64,000 bases of DNA from Microbacterium marinum (GCF_014204835.1 NZ_JACHMD010000001.1:1798001-1862000), one strand, 5' to 3'. Shown: positions 30,662-40,472, counted from the first letter of the stretch. Notes: generated by a model from the letters alone, not told the origin. Program-made: numbers and translations.

Positions 30662-32902
30662 CTACGGTGTCGGTGCTGTGAGTGCGAGCGGGGCGATCGA
30701 GTGATCCCGGAGGGTTGCCCCCGCCCACGCCGTGGCGTACTGGGCGAGGGTGCGGGTCTTGCCGGGGGAGTCGCTGAGGCGGGCGAGTCTACTGGCGGAG
30801 ATGGTCGCTACACCGCCCGTGATCTGACAGGTGTTCACCCGGTACAGGTTGTCGCGGTGGGTGATGAGGGCGCCGGCGGTGAGACCGAAGCCGGCGAGCC
30901 GGTTGATCGGGATGCTGGCGTTGAGGGTGAGGTTGGGGCCGGCGACGCGGGTGGCGGCCCATGCGGCCGCGTCGTACACCTCGCCGAGGTTGCCGATGGC
31001 GACGTTGTTGACGGGGGAGGTGGTCTCGACGCGGGTGTCAGCGTGGGGTGCGCCGGAGGGGAGTGTGACGGTCACGGGGTCGCTCGTGACTCCCACGCCG
31101 TGCAGGCGGAGCACGGCGTAGGCGGTAGATCCGTCGGTCTCGCCGATGCGGTACGGGCCGGGGATGCCGGGGATCTGCTGTGCGGGGCCGGTGATGGTGA
31201 GCGTCGCCTTGCCGTCTTTCATCGCGACGGTGACGCGGCCGCCGAAGTCGGTCCAGGCGACGGGACTGATCGGGAAGCCGTCCTGCGCGGTCACGAAGTA
31301 GCGGCCGACGGTGCCCGCCTCGAGCTCGGCATACCCGTCGGCGTACTGCGCAAGGTTGAAGACGATGCCGTTGACATCCTTGCTGTAGTACCAGGGGCGC
31401 GGCGACCACAGGAACCGGATGCCGTCGGGCACGCGCACGTCGAACGTGCGGGTCTCGCCGACGCCGATGCTGTAGATCGTGGTGGCTCTGTACGCCTCGT
31501 CCTGGGGCGTGACGAGCGCCTTGGTGTTCTGGTTCACGACCACGATGTTGCGCGCCTGGACTGCCTGGGAGATGGTGCGGGAGGCCGATGCGCGGTGGGT
31601 GATGTCGAGGGTGCGGGAGCCGATCTCCCGGAGGGTGATGCCGGCCGGGGTGGCCGCGAGCTCGACGCCGCGGGCGACGCACACCTGCTTGACGTACTCC
31701 CACAGCTCGCCCTCGTGCTGGGCGATGGGGGAGCCTTGATGGGCGCTCGTGGTCTCGTCGACGAAGCCGGCCGGTGCGACGTAGGCCACGCCGTGGAAGT
31801 TCGCCCATGTGTCAGCGGCGCCGCGGCGGATGACGAGGTCGCGGATGCCGCCGGCGGAGAGCGGCTGAGTGATCGTGAACTGCTTCGAGTACATCCGGAA
31901 ACGAGTGGGCTTCACGTTGATGCTGGTAGCCGTGGTCTCCACGCTCGCATCGGCGTTCTGAGCGCGGGCGCGAAGGTTGACCGCGCCTGCCGAGCTCTGA
32001 CTGATCCCCAGGCTCACGACGATCGGGCCGGTTCGCAGGAGGGAGGCGTGCCGCTCGGTCGTGGAGGTGGCCGTCTGGGCGACTCCGGCGGCGTCCTGCA
32101 TCACGATGGTCGTGGTGAGCTGACCGCCGGAGTTGTTCTGGTTGTACGAGACGCGGATCATGCACCCGTTGGCGACGCGGCTGTTGCCGAACTGCCGGAA
32201 CGAGGGTCCGAAGTCGACCTGGAACGTCGTGGTAGTCAGCGCTGCCGTCGTGGGGGCGACGGTGAACTTGACGTAGGTGCGCTCGCGAAGCTGGATGGTG
32301 TCGCCGAGCACGGTGGTCGGCAGCCCCGCGGTGGAGAAGCGGGAGATCGCGCAGAAGCCGGTGATCTCCTGGTACAGCGCCTTCTCGCCAGGGGTCGCGG
32401 TGACGAGGATCTGGTTGTTCTGCAGGACGAGATCGGTCGAGGCAGGGTGGATGATGTCGCCGGTGGCGGTGAAGCCGACGGAGTGGCCGGCGAGGGACCA
32501 GTAGTCGTCCTTCGCGTTCGGGCCGATCTGCCGGCGGGTGCCCGATGCCTGCATGGCGACGTCGAGGGCCGCGGCGGGCGTCCCGGACTCGATACCGGGC
32601 ACGATCATCCGACCCGACAGGAACCGGCCGAGCGGGGAGTCGGCCATGAGGGTCGCCTGCGCAGGGCTCGCGTCGGTGACCGTGTGCACCTCGGCGCGGG
32701 TGACGCCGAGGGTCGGGTGCGTGATGGTGAGCGCATTGCCGCCGGCGAGGTCGGTGTCACCGGTGCGCCGCACGGTGAGGGAGGCGTCGCCGATGGTGCC
32801 GCCGGCGTCGCTGGCGATCGCGGGAGTGACCGTCTCGCTGACCGTCCACGAGCCGACGTCGCCGAACGAGCCCGACCCGGCCGATTCCACCTTGATGCTC
32901 AC
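30662..32902 (-). CDS. Large minor tail protein
   Basis: 746 aa, ATG 32902 overlapping the previous stop. It is beta-rich throughout, with many Thr, Val and Gly and no membrane segment. Regions such as VTVTLPSGAPHADTRVE and the C-terminal NLTLNASIPINRLAGFGL resemble tail-tip baseplate proteins. It lies right after the distal-tail-like protein, the usual place for the tail-associated hub or lysozyme protein. No peptidase motif is recognised. Confidence 0.7.
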   Translation of the reverse strand: MSIKVESAGSGSFGDVGSWTVSETVTPAIASDAGGTIGDASLTVRRTGDTDLAGGNALTITHPTLGVTRAEVHTVTDASPAQATLMADSPLGRFLSGRMIVPGIESGTPAAALDVAMQASGTRRQIGPNAKDDYWSLAGHSVGFTATGDIIHPASTDLVLQNNQILVTATPGEKALYQEITGFCAISRFSTAGLPTTVLGDTIQLRERTYVKFTVAPTTAALTTTTFQVDFGPSFRQFGNSRVANGCMIRVSYNQNNSGGQLTTTIVMQDAAGVAQTATSTTERHASLLRTGPIVVSLGISQSSAGAVNLRARAQNADASVETTATSINVKPTRFRMYSKQFTITQPLSAGGIRDLVIRRGAADTWANFHGVAYVAPAGFVDETTSAHQGSPIAQHEGELWEYVKQVCVARGVELAATPAGITLREIGSRTLDITHRASASRTISQAVQARNIVVVNQNTKALVTPQDEAYRATTIYSIGVGETRTFDVRVPDGIRFLWSPRPWYYSKDVNGIVFNLAQYADGYAELEAGTVGRYFVTAQDGFPISPVAWTDFGGRVTVAMKDGKATLTITGPAQQIPGIPGPYRIGETDGSTAYAVLRLHGVGVTSDPVTVTLPSGAPHADTRVETTSPVNNVAIGNLGEVYDAAAWAATRVAGPNLTLNASIPINRLAGFGLTAGALITHRDNLYRVNTCQITGGVATISASRLARLSDSPGKTRTLAQYATAWAGATLRDHSIAPLALTAPTP

Positions 32903-33843
32903 GGGGTGCCTCCGTCGAAGGAGGTGGGTGCCGGGGTGCCGACGGGGGTGGAGATGATCGCGGCGGTGTTCTCGACCTCGACGAGCTTGACGCTCATCGA
33001 CTTGCGGCGCATCGCCCGGTCCCGTCCCGACCAGATGATCGACTCGCGGATGCCGCCGGAGAACTCGAGCGCGGCGGCGCCCTCCCCGGAGGCGAACATC
33101 GGGTCGACGGCGGTGACGTCTTCGCGGATCAGGCAGGCGCGGAGGCCAGCGAGGGTGATCGTGGATGCCGTGAGGTTCTCGCGGGCGAGGAAGATGTCGA
33201 CGATCCGGTAGCCGTCAGAGTGGCGGAACAGGTTCGTGGAGTGGAAGCCGCCCTGCGCGGGGTCGAGCGGCTCGAAGAACTCGTTCCGGGTCAGACCGTT
33301 CTCGGTGTACCCGCGGAGGGCGACGACGCCGGTGCCGGTGCGGTAGCCGAACGAGGCGAACGCGAGCTTATATCCCTCGGGAATAAGGACGGTGAAGCGC
33401 TGCGCGGGCGCGGCGGTCGTGTAGTTGTTGGTCGGGGTGTGCCGCACCGCGCGGGTCGGGACGCCGTACGCGCTGGGCCCCACCGTGTCGGCCGCGGGCG
33501 CGCTGGAGTGGATCTGCGGCCAGTCGCCATCGGCGGTAATGCCGGGGGTCGCCCAGTTGGGGGAGAGGATGTTGATGTCGGCGATCGTGGGGTCTGCCCA
33601 GTAGAACGGGCCGGGGCCGTGGACGCCGTTGTAGAAGTCGCGGATGGCGCGCAGCTCGTCCGGGGTGCCCTCCCATTCGGGCAGGCCCTCTCGGTGTGAG
33701 GCGACGGAGTCGTCGCGGTAGACGCCGCCGTGCTCGAGCTGGATAAGGTTGGAGCGCTTGACGACCGACCAGTCCATGCCCACTCGCGGCTCGAGGATCC
33801 ACTGCTGCCGCTCGCGGTTGCCGAACCAGATCAGACCTGCCAT
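32899..33843 (-). CDS. Minor tail protein, distal-tail-like
   Basis: 314 aa, ATG 33843 in a TAATG overlap with the tape measure stop. The N-terminus (LIWFGNRERQQWILEPRVGM) and the sequence FYNGVHGPGPFYWADP resemble distal tail (Dit-like) or minor tail proteins that follow the tape measure in siphophages. Mixed beta-rich composition. The call rests on position and general similarity. Confidence 0.65.
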   Translation of the reverse strand: MAGLIWFGNRERQQWILEPRVGMDWSVVKRSNLIQLEHGGVYRDDSVASHREGLPEWEGTPDELRAIRDFYNGVHGPGPFYWADPTIADINILSPNWATPGITADGDWPQIHSSAPAADTVGPSAYGVPTRAVRHTPTNNYTTAAPAQRFTVLIPEGYKLAFASFGYRTGTGVVALRGYTENGLTRNEFFEPLDPAQGGFHSTNLFRHSDGYRIVDIFLARENLTASTITLAGLRACLIREDVTAVDPMFASGEGAAALEFSGGIRESIIWSGRDRAMRRKSMSVKLVEVENTAAIISTPVGTPAPTSFDGGTP

Positions 33844-36800
33844 TACGACCCTCTCGTGTAGGCGGCGTTGCCCGTGGAGACGAGCTGGGCGATGACGCGG
33901 GAGTCTGCCATAAGGAAGACCGGCCGATCGTTCATCGCCTGCGCGAGAGCGTCGATGGTGGATGCGTCCAGGCGCAGCGGGCCGCCACCTTCCATGCCGA
34001 GGGAGCCGCCGAAGGCTCCTGCAGGGCCGCCGACGAGGCCGCCGCTGGAGTAGCCGCGGAGGGCGACACGGTGCGCGCGGGCGAGGTTCTCGACGCCGTA
34101 GTAGCGCACCGCCTCCTGTGGGAAGACGTACTCGCCCTTGTGCGCGAGGCCTGCCACGTCGTGCTTGCCGCCGTCGCCGGTGTAACCACCCTCGGAGAAC
34201 CCGAGCGCGCCGAACGCGGCATCGAGGCCAGCCTGCCAGTTGAGGTAGATCTGCTCCCAGAAGCTCGGCTGGTTGTTCTTGCTGACGCTCGCGCCCGCGG
34301 CGCCGGCCTGCGCACCGCTGACCATCGCGGTCGCGAATGCGGTCTTGAAGCTGTTGCCCGCGATCTGGCCGACGTCGGTGAACTTCTCGGCCGTGACGTT
34401 CTTGTTGGCCTGGACGTTCACCGGCACGTCGATGCGGTGATCCTTGTTCTTCTCGAGCCACTCGTTGAGGGCGGCCTGTGCGGGGTCGAGGCCGTCGATG
34501 TCGACGGTGATGTCGCGGGGGAACTCGCGGATGATCTTGGCGACGTCATCGTAGGCGGGGCCGTAGCGCTGCTCGAGGTCGTCGGCGTTGTACCCCATCG
34601 ACACACCGAAGTCGATGAACTCGTCCTTGAGACGACGGGTCTCGGCCTCGAGCGTCTCCTGGCTTGCACCCGACGCGGCGAGGGCCTCCAGGTACTCCAT
34701 GTGCTCCTGGGCGAGCTCGTCGAGCGCCTCGCGGTTGCGGCGTGCGGCTTCCGAGTTGCCTTCGATCGAGCGGGTGAGCGCGTCCTGCTCCTCGGCGACC
34801 TGGCCGTTGAGTCCGCGGATCTCGGTGCGCGCGGAGTTCTGGTCGGCGCTGTTGCGGGCGATGTCGCCGGAGATCGCGGCCGCGCGGGCGGTGTCGCCGT
34901 AGCGGGTGGCGACGGAGAGGAAGTATTCCTGCCCGACCCGCTCGCCCTGCAGGACGCGCAGGTCCGCCTCGGTCTGCATGATCTGGGCGCGGAGGTCGTC
35001 GATGGACTCCGCGGCGCGCTTGGCCTCGGAGCGCATCTTGTCGTACGTATCGAGGACGCGGTCGTAGGCGTCCTGCGCGCCGAAGCGGATCTCGAATGCC
35101 CGGTCCATGATGGAGCCGAGGTCGCTGGCGTAGTCGGAGACGGTGCGGACCTTCTCGCCCAGCTCGTCGACGCCCTTGGCGGCGTTGCGGGCGTTCTCGT
35201 CGACGTGCGCGAATCCGACGGCGAGGCTGTTGCTCGTGACGATCGCGTCGGTCGCCGCGACGCCGGTCGCCTCGATGGCCCGCTCGACCATCGCGATTGC
35301 GTCGGCGCCGGCGCCGATGGAGAGGAGCTGCTCGCGGATGCCGGCGAGGAGGTTGGCGAGGAGCTGCGCGTCGCCGTCCGCGATCGCGACGGCTGCGGCG
35401 ATCGCCGACGACAGGCTGCGCATGTTCTCGCGGCCGCCGGTGGAGTACGCGTCGAACTGCTTGCCGTTCTGCTGCATCGACTGGCCGAGGTCGAAGAGCG
35501 ACCCCTCCAGGTCGGCGCTGCCCATTGCCATCGCATTCGCGGCTTCGACGGCGTCGTTGAGCTCCTGGGTGAGCTTGCGGATCTCTTCGGCCGCGGCGGC
35601 CGCGCGAGCCTCCTGTGCTGCGAGCTCCTGGTTGGCCTTGTCGGCGGAGGTGGCGAGATTCTCCTCCTGGTCGCCCGCAGTGACCGCCGCGCCGATGAGG
35701 GTGCCGAGGATGGCGACCACGGCGCCGATGCCGGTGGAGATCATCGCGACGCGGAGGGCACGCGCGCCCATGGCGGCCGCGTTCATGCCGCCCGCGGCCG
35801 CGTTGCCGGCGGCTTGGACGCCGAAGAGGCCGCCGATGAACTGCAGCATGGTGAGCTGCGCGCCGGTGGCGGTGGCCTGCAGGCCGGTGATGGCGGTGCG
35901 GATGGCGAACAGGGCCGCGGTGCCGCCGGCGAGAGCTCCGCCGAACAGGAGGAGGACGCCGATGAGGCCGGTGAGGATCATGCCCAGGCCGAGGAAGAAC
36001 TGCCCAACCGGGTTGGAGCCGAACTCGGCGAGGTTGTTGAGGGTGTCGGCGAGGACGTCGAGGAGGCCGCCGAATGCCTCCAGCGTAGAGCCGCCCACGA
36101 CGCCGGCGAGGCGGTCGAAGGCGTTGAGCACGAGCTGCAGCTTGGATACGACGGTGTCGAAGATCTGCGCGGCGGACTCGTCGAGGAAGCCGTTCGACAT
36201 GCCCTCACGGGCGGCCTGCATCGAGATGACAGCCTTGTCGACGCCGGCGGAGAGCGCGCCGAGGGAGCGGCCGTCGCGGGTGGCTTCGATGCCGAGGGAG
36301 CGGAGGGCCTCGTTGTAGTTCTCGACGTGCTGGAGGCCGCCGACGAAGGTGACGAAGGTGTTGGCGGCGGACTCGCCCCAGGAGGAGCGGAACTGCTCGG
36401 AGGACATGCCGCTGACGCGGGCGAAGTTCTCGAGGGTGGTGCCGCCCTGGTCGACGGCGAGCTGGATCTTGGCCCACACGCGGCCAGTCGTGCCGGCGGA
36501 GAGCTCGGACTCGACGCCGACGGATGCGTACGCGGCAGAGAGGCCGGCGACCTCGTCGGCAGTGGCGCGGTATTGCGCCATGACGGGGCCGAGCTTGTTG
36601 GCGACGGAGAGGATCTGTTCTTCCGTGGCCGCCGATCGCACGCCGGCGTAGGCGACGGCGGACGCGAACTGGGTGTACTCCTCGCCGGCGAGGCCGAGGA
36701 CGTTGCCGATCTTTCCGAAGGAGAGGGCGGCGGTGTCGGAGGCGACGCCGGTGACGGCCGAGAACTTGATGGTCGCCTCGGTGAACTCCTGGATGCCCTC

Positions 36801-37931
36801 GACGGGGATATCGAGCTGGGCGGCCTTGGTGGCGACGTCCGAGATCTCGGCGAACGACTTGGGGATCTCCTGCGCGAGCTCCTCGAGCTCCTTGCGGAGG
36901 GTGACGGCAAGCTCGCTGTCGGCGTCGACGCGCGTGGTGCGGAGGACGTCGGTGAACGCCGCCTCACGGTTGGCGGCGAGCATCGTGTAGGCGGAGACGA
37001 GCGCGACGAGCGAGCCGCCCGCGATGCCGGCGGTGGAGGCGACGTCGTAGAGCGCGTATCGCTGGCTGATCAGGTTTTCATTGGTCGTCGCGGTTTTGCG
37101 CGCAATCTCGTCCTGCAGCCCGATGAGCTCGCGGTCCCACTCGGCGCCGGCGTTGCGGCGGCCGCGCGCGGTGGACTCGCGGGCGAGGGCGCGCTCCGCC
37201 TCGACGCGCTTGTTGGTCGCCGCGGCCATGCGGGCTTCGCCAGCGACGACTTCCTGCGCCAGGAGCTCGCGTTCGCGGCGCTCCGCCTCCAGGCGGGCGA
37301 GGGCGATCTTCCGTTCCGCTTCGGCGGACGCGTCGATGCCGCCACTGAGGGCGGCGAAGTCGCGGTCGAAGTCGCCGGTGGTGTAGCTGCTGCGGCCGCG
37401 GTCGGCGGACTCCCGCGCGCGCATCCGTTCTGCTTCGGCGCGCTTCTCGGCGGCCGCCGCCATGCGCTCTTCGCCGGCGATGACAGCCTTGGCGAGCTCT
37501 TCATGCTCGCGACGCTCGGTGCGGATGGCGCCGACGATGTCCGCGCGTGCCGCGTCGTCGATCGCGAGGATCCGGTCCTTCTCGGCCTCGGAGAACGAGG
37601 AGAAGGGCCGCTCGCCGTCGGAGCTGATGCCGAGCACCTTGTTGCGCGTGGCACGCTGGTACTCGGCGTTGTAGTCCTTGACGCCCTGGACGGCCTTCTT
37701 CCAGGCTGCGTCCGCTTCCTTGGCGGACTTCTGCAGAGCGGAGCCGGAGTCGTTGGCGGCCTGGCGCGTCTTCTTGAGCTCGTCGTTGATCTCGGAGATC
37801 GCGGTGACCGCCTTGCGGCCCGCGGCGGGAGCGTCGCCGCCGAGCATCTCGACCATCGCGTTGAGGTCGCGGACGCCTTCGAGGACGATCTTGAGGCGCA
37901 TCTGCGCATCTTGACTCAGTCCGTCGTACAT
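33843..37931 (-). CDS. Tape measure protein
   Basis: 1362 aa, start 37931. A long helical N-terminal part with heptad patterns (RMAAAAEKRAEAERMRARES) is followed by membrane-like stretches at about 290-320, 640-675 and 715-745. A second coiled-coil part (VLQGERVGQEY, SAQAEVAEEQ-like) follows, then a Gly-rich C-terminus. This is the classic tape measure layout; its length sets tail length (roughly 200 nm by the usual rule of 0.15 nm per residue). It lies after the tail chaperones. A motif relative (37092-37107) lies in the gene. Confidence 0.9.
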   Translation of the reverse strand: MYDGLSQDAQMRLKIVLEGVRDLNAMVEMLGGDAPAAGRKAVTAISEINDELKKTRQAANDSGSALQKSAKEADAAWKKAVQGVKDYNAEYQRATRNKVLGISSDGERPFSSFSEAEKDRILAIDDAARADIVGAIRTERREHEELAKAVIAGEERMAAAAEKRAEAERMRARESADRGRSSYTTGDFDRDFAALSGGIDASAEAERKIALARLEAERRERELLAQEVVAGEARMAAATNKRVEAERALARESTARGRRNAGAEWDRELIGLQDEIARKTATTNENLISQRYALYDVASTAGIAGGSLVALVSAYTMLAANREAAFTDVLRTTRVDADSELAVTLRKELEELAQEIPKSFAEISDVATKAAQLDIPVEGIQEFTEATIKFSAVTGVASDTAALSFGKIGNVLGLAGEEYTQFASAVAYAGVRSAATEEQILSVANKLGPVMAQYRATADEVAGLSAAYASVGVESELSAGTTGRVWAKIQLAVDQGGTTLENFARVSGMSSEQFRSSWGESAANTFVTFVGGLQHVENYNEALRSLGIEATRDGRSLGALSAGVDKAVISMQAAREGMSNGFLDESAAQIFDTVVSKLQLVLNAFDRLAGVVGGSTLEAFGGLLDVLADTLNNLAEFGSNPVGQFFLGLGMILTGLIGVLLLFGGALAGGTAALFAIRTAITGLQATATGAQLTMLQFIGGLFGVQAAGNAAAGGMNAAAMGARALRVAMISTGIGAVVAILGTLIGAAVTAGDQEENLATSADKANQELAAQEARAAAAAEEIRKLTQELNDAVEAANAMAMGSADLEGSLFDLGQSMQQNGKQFDAYSTGGRENMRSLSSAIAAAVAIADGDAQLLANLLAGIREQLLSIGAGADAIAMVERAIEATGVAATDAIVTSNSLAVGFAHVDENARNAAKGVDELGEKVRTVSDYASDLGSIMDRAFEIRFGAQDAYDRVLDTYDKMRSEAKRAAESIDDLRAQIMQTEADLRVLQGERVGQEYFLSVATRYGDTARAAAISGDIARNSADQNSARTEIRGLNGQVAEEQDALTRSIEGNSEAARRNREALDELAQEHMEYLEALAASGASQETLEAETRRLKDEFIDFGVSMGYNADDLEQRYGPAYDDVAKIIREFPRDITVDIDGLDPAQAALNEWLEKNKDHRIDVPVNVQANKNVTAEKFTDVGQIAGNSFKTAFATAMVSGAQAGAAGASVSKNNQPSFWEQIYLNWQAGLDAAFGALGFSEGGYTGDGGKHDVAGLAHKGEYVFPQEAVRYYGVENLARAHRVALRGYSSGGLVGGPAGAFGGSLGMEGGGPLRLDASTIDALAQAMNDRPVFLMADSRVIAQLVSTGNAAYTRGS
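37092..37107 (-). promoter_or_regulatory. Prophage motif relative in the tape measure gene
   Basis: The minus strand reads GATTGCGCGCAAAACC. It lacks the TA of the core but keeps GCGCGCAAAAC, and points along leftward transcription. Confidence 0.35.
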
Positions 37932-37942
37932 GGTGGCGGAGC

Positions 37943-38386
37943 CTACCGGCCAGCGTCGGCGTTCAACGCTTCACGCTTCTTCGCCTGGGCGCGGTAGTAG
38001 TCACGTCGGAAGCTGGCGAGGGGCGCGCCGGAAGGGCTGAACGGGATGGCGCGCAGGGAGACGCCGTGAGGGCGCTTCTGGTTGGGCCCGCCGTAGCGCG
38101 ACTCCTCCTGCCGCTCGCGGTACGCCGTCGCCTCGCAGGTGACCTCGTCGATGCGGAACTGGATGTCGTTGCTCGTGTGGTGGCAGAGCCAGATCGGGTT
38201 GCCGCAGTCGCAGCGCTCGTCTTGGACGATCTGGTACGCCTCCAGGAGGAGGAAGTCCCAGCGATCCCAGGGTGCCGACGGTTGGGTGCGCAGGATCATC
38301 GCCGACGGGCGGATGCCGGCGGTGATCGCTGCGCGGATGAGGTGCAAGTACCTGACGCCGCCGGTCGCCAGATACTCGGCTAGAAA
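37943..38386 (-). CDS. Tail assembly chaperone, C-terminal extension in the -1 frame
   Basis: This frame has no start codon with a ribosome site at its beginning. It stays open upstream through the last 26 codons of the 38380-39033 gene, and it lies right before the tape measure, as in the lambda G/GT arrangement. Ribosomes shifting -1 near GGATTTC (38389-38383), just before the TAG, would make a fusion of about 360 aa. The extension has two Cys groups (CDCGNPIWLCHH), perhaps zinc-binding, and a basic C-terminus. The exact slip site is not certain because the P-site pairing after slippage would be poor. Confidence 0.65.
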   Translation of the reverse strand, partial: FLAEYLATGGVRYLHLIRAAITAGIRPSAMILRTQPSAPWDRWDFLLLEAYQIVQDERCDCGNPIWLCHHTSNDIQFRIDEVTCEATAYRERQEESRYGGPNQKRPHGVSLRAIPFSPSGAPLASFRRDYYRAQAKKREALNADAGR

Positions 38387-39033
38387 TCCGCGTTGCCGAC
38401 GGCCTGCTCGGAGATGGAGGCCGCGTACTGGACCTCGCTGATCTTCGCGGCCAGGCGGGCCCACTCGGTGCGGGGGAAGCGCGTACGCGCCTTGGGGATG
38501 GCGTCGGCGGACGGGACGGGGGCGGTGCGGCCCTTCGCGTCCACGATCACCGTGACGATGCGGGAGACGATCTCAGCGGAGAGGCGGTCGGAGAACTGTT
38601 CGCCCTGCTCGGGGGTGATCTCCGACATCTTCTCGATGCCGACGGCGGCCTGGGCGGAGGCGCGGGCCTCTTCCATGATGAACTCGGGGAGGCCCTGGAA
38701 GTGGAAGGTGAGGGCGGATGCCTCGAGCTTCGCCTTCGCGGCTTCGGCGATCGTGAGCTGTGCGGAGATGGCTTCGTCGTTGACGCCATCCTTGTTGGTC
38801 TCGCGGAGGAGGTCGATCTCGCCGAGCGCGCCCCAGCGGCGCTTCCCGGCGGGCACGCGGATGCCCTTGACCTCCTTGTAGAGCTGCTCGATGCCGCCGA
38901 GCTCGCGGCCGGCGGGCTCGTCGCTGTACAGGGTGATCGAGTCGGTGACCAGGGGGCGGTGCTCGAGCGTGTCGATGAGGTCGAACGACTCGGTGGCTTC
39001 GGCGATGATCTGGTCTGCGGTGCGCTCGGACAT
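38380..39033 (-). CDS. Tail assembly chaperone, N-terminal protein
   Basis: 217 aa, ATG 39033 after AGAGGAAC. It is a mostly helical, acidic protein between major tail protein and tape measure, ending GNADF. The size and position fit the first of the two tail assembly chaperones of siphophages, which keep the tape measure soluble. The -1 frame continues through its stop (see the downstream entry). An internal start is unlikely. Confidence 0.75.
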   Translation of the reverse strand: MSERTADQIIAEATESFDLIDTLEHRPLVTDSITLYSDEPAGRELGGIEQLYKEVKGIRVPAGKRRWGALGEIDLLRETNKDGVNDEAISAQLTIAEAAKAKLEASALTFHFQGLPEFIMEEARASAQAAVGIEKMSEITPEQGEQFSDRLSAEIVSRIVTVIVDAKGRTAPVPSADAIPKARTRFPRTEWARLAAKISEVQYAASISEQAVGNADF

Positions 39034-39128
39034 GGGTGGAGTTCCTCTTCTCGTGGGTACTGCGGGGTCGTGCGGATGGGATTGAGGCGGAGGCGGGCGG
39101 AGCGTGTCACGCCCGCCCCCGCGGTGGA

Positions 39129-39878
39129 TCAGACGGTGACGGTGATGGCCTTGTTGGCGGACGTGGCAGCGCCGGGGTAGGCCGCCGTGATCTGCGCGGT
39201 GCCGGCGGAGAGGTACTCCACGACGCCGCCAGGGTGGACGGTGGCGACGGCGGGGTTGGAGGACACCCACTGTGCGCCGACGGTGATGGCGTGGCCCTGG
39301 TACTCGGCCGCCAGGAGGCCGACGCTGCCCACCGCGCCGCCGGATGCGCCGGTCACCGTGACGGAGGCGGCGACGGCCGGGGGCACGATGTAGTTGACGA
39401 GGTGGTCGTCCTGGTCGACGAGCTCCGTGGTCGTGGAGTAGCCGGTCTGGCGCCGCTCCACGTTCTCGGCGTCCGTGATGACGCGGAAGAGGTTGATCTC
39501 GTCGCCCGCGGCGATCGGCTGCGCCTCCGGCACGCCGAAGCGCTGGGCGACGGCGAGCTTGGTGCGCGGCTTCTTGAACGTGGTGTGCGCCTGACGGACC
39601 ACCGACGCGGTGTCGGCGGCCGCCGGGATGAACGAGGACACGTTGCCGCCGAATGCGGAGTAGCCGAGCGCCTGCGCGCCGGCCTCATCCGCGAACGACC
39701 GGTCGTCGGTCATCTCGGTGGCCTGGAGGCCGAAGTCGGTGCCGTCGGTGCGGATGGCGGGGGAGTAGTTGGTCAGCGCCTGCACGTTCGCGAGCGACGG
39801 CTTCTCCCAGTCGGCGATGGTCGTGTCGGGTCCGACGAACCAGCCGATGCGCTTGTTGGAGACGATGGTGGCGTTCAT
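39129..39878 (-). CDS. Major tail tube protein with C-terminal Ig-like domain
   Basis: 249 aa, ATG 39878 after AGGAGAT. The first ~160 residues look like a tail tube subunit (GWFVGPDTTIADWEKP start, then beta-rich). The last ~80 residues (SVTVTGASGGAVGSVGLL, QWVSSNPAVATVHPGGVV, ending KAITVTV) match Big2-type Ig domains, which decorate phage tails and may touch the host surface. It lies directly before the chaperone genes, as expected. Confidence 0.75.
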   Translation of the reverse strand: MNATIVSNKRIGWFVGPDTTIADWEKPSLANVQALTNYSPAIRTDGTDFGLQATEMTDDRSFADEAGAQALGYSAFGGNVSSFIPAAADTASVVRQAHTTFKKPRTKLAVAQRFGVPEAQPIAAGDEINLFRVITDAENVERRQTGYSTTTELVDQDDHLVNYIVPPAVAASVTVTGASGGAVGSVGLLAAEYQGHAITVGAQWVSSNPAVATVHPGGVVEYLSAGTAQITAAYPGAATSANKAITVTV

Positions 39879-39893
39879 GTGCGGGATCTCCTA

Positions 39894-40466
39894 TCAGGCG
39901 CCGAGCGCGTGGGCGATGTTGACGATGTTCTTCGGGACGAAGTTGACCGCGATGGTCTGGTCGGCGCCGTCGCCGTAGCCGGGGATCGGCTGGCCGGTGA
40001 TGGCGTAGTAGAACGACCAGTCCTCACCGACGGTGGCGAGAGCGGTCTGCCGCGCGCCGAGGCGGTGGGCGAGGATGTAGGGCACACCCTGCGCGCGGGT
40101 CAGGTTCTTCGCGAGCGTGAAGGTCGACTTCGCGCCGAGCACGCCTTCGCGCAGGATCGTGACGTTGGCCTGGAAGTTGAACTGCGTGAGCTTCTCGCCG
40201 CGGCCGACCGAGGTGATCGTGCGGGAGCCGGAGCGCTGCGAACCGGTCAGGCCGAGGGCGAGGTTGTCCTGGACCGCGGCGGAGATGTTGCCACCGGCGA
40301 TCGGGGAGTTCTCGGGGACCGTCTTGGGGATCCAGGAGTCGAGGATCGCCTTCGTCGGGGCGCTGATCGGTGCGATCGCGCCCGTGGCGCTGACGAGCTG
40401 GGGGATACCGGCCTTGAGAATGGCCGGGATAGCGAGGAGGGTCTCGTTGCCGGGGAGGAGCTTCAT
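39894..40466 (-). CDS. Tail protein, possibly a second tail subunit
   Basis: 190 aa, ATG 40466 after a GACCTCGC leader without a strong ribosome site. It has a hydrophobic start (LLPGNETLLAIPAILKAGI). A beta-rich remainder (RTITSVGRGEKLTQFNFQ) and a segment FYYAITGQPIPGYGDGADQ follow. It may be a tail tube or sheath-like subunit; two adjacent tail subunit genes occur in some actinophages. It is called by position between the terminator-like protein and the major tail protein. Confidence 0.55.
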   Translation of the reverse strand: MKLLPGNETLLAIPAILKAGIPQLVSATGAIAPISAPTKAILDSWIPKTVPENSPIAGGNISAAVQDNLALGLTGSQRSGSRTITSVGRGEKLTQFNFQANVTILREGVLGAKSTFTLAKNLTRAQGVPYILAHRLGARQTALATVGEDWSFYYAITGQPIPGYGDGADQTIAVNFVPKNIVNIAHALGA

Positions 40467-40472
40467 GCGAGG

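Noticed and set aside
30644..33211. 855-codon plus-strand open frame opposite the large minor tail gene
   Set aside because: Antisense shadow with low-complexity Gly/Asp/Arg content; the minus strand has coupled tail genes with ribosome sites.
34071..37997. 1308-codon plus-strand open frame opposite the tape measure gene
   Set aside because: Composition is Val/Gly/Asp/Arg repeats typical of the antisense of GC-rich helical genes; there is no ribosome site, and the opposite strand is a clear tape measure.
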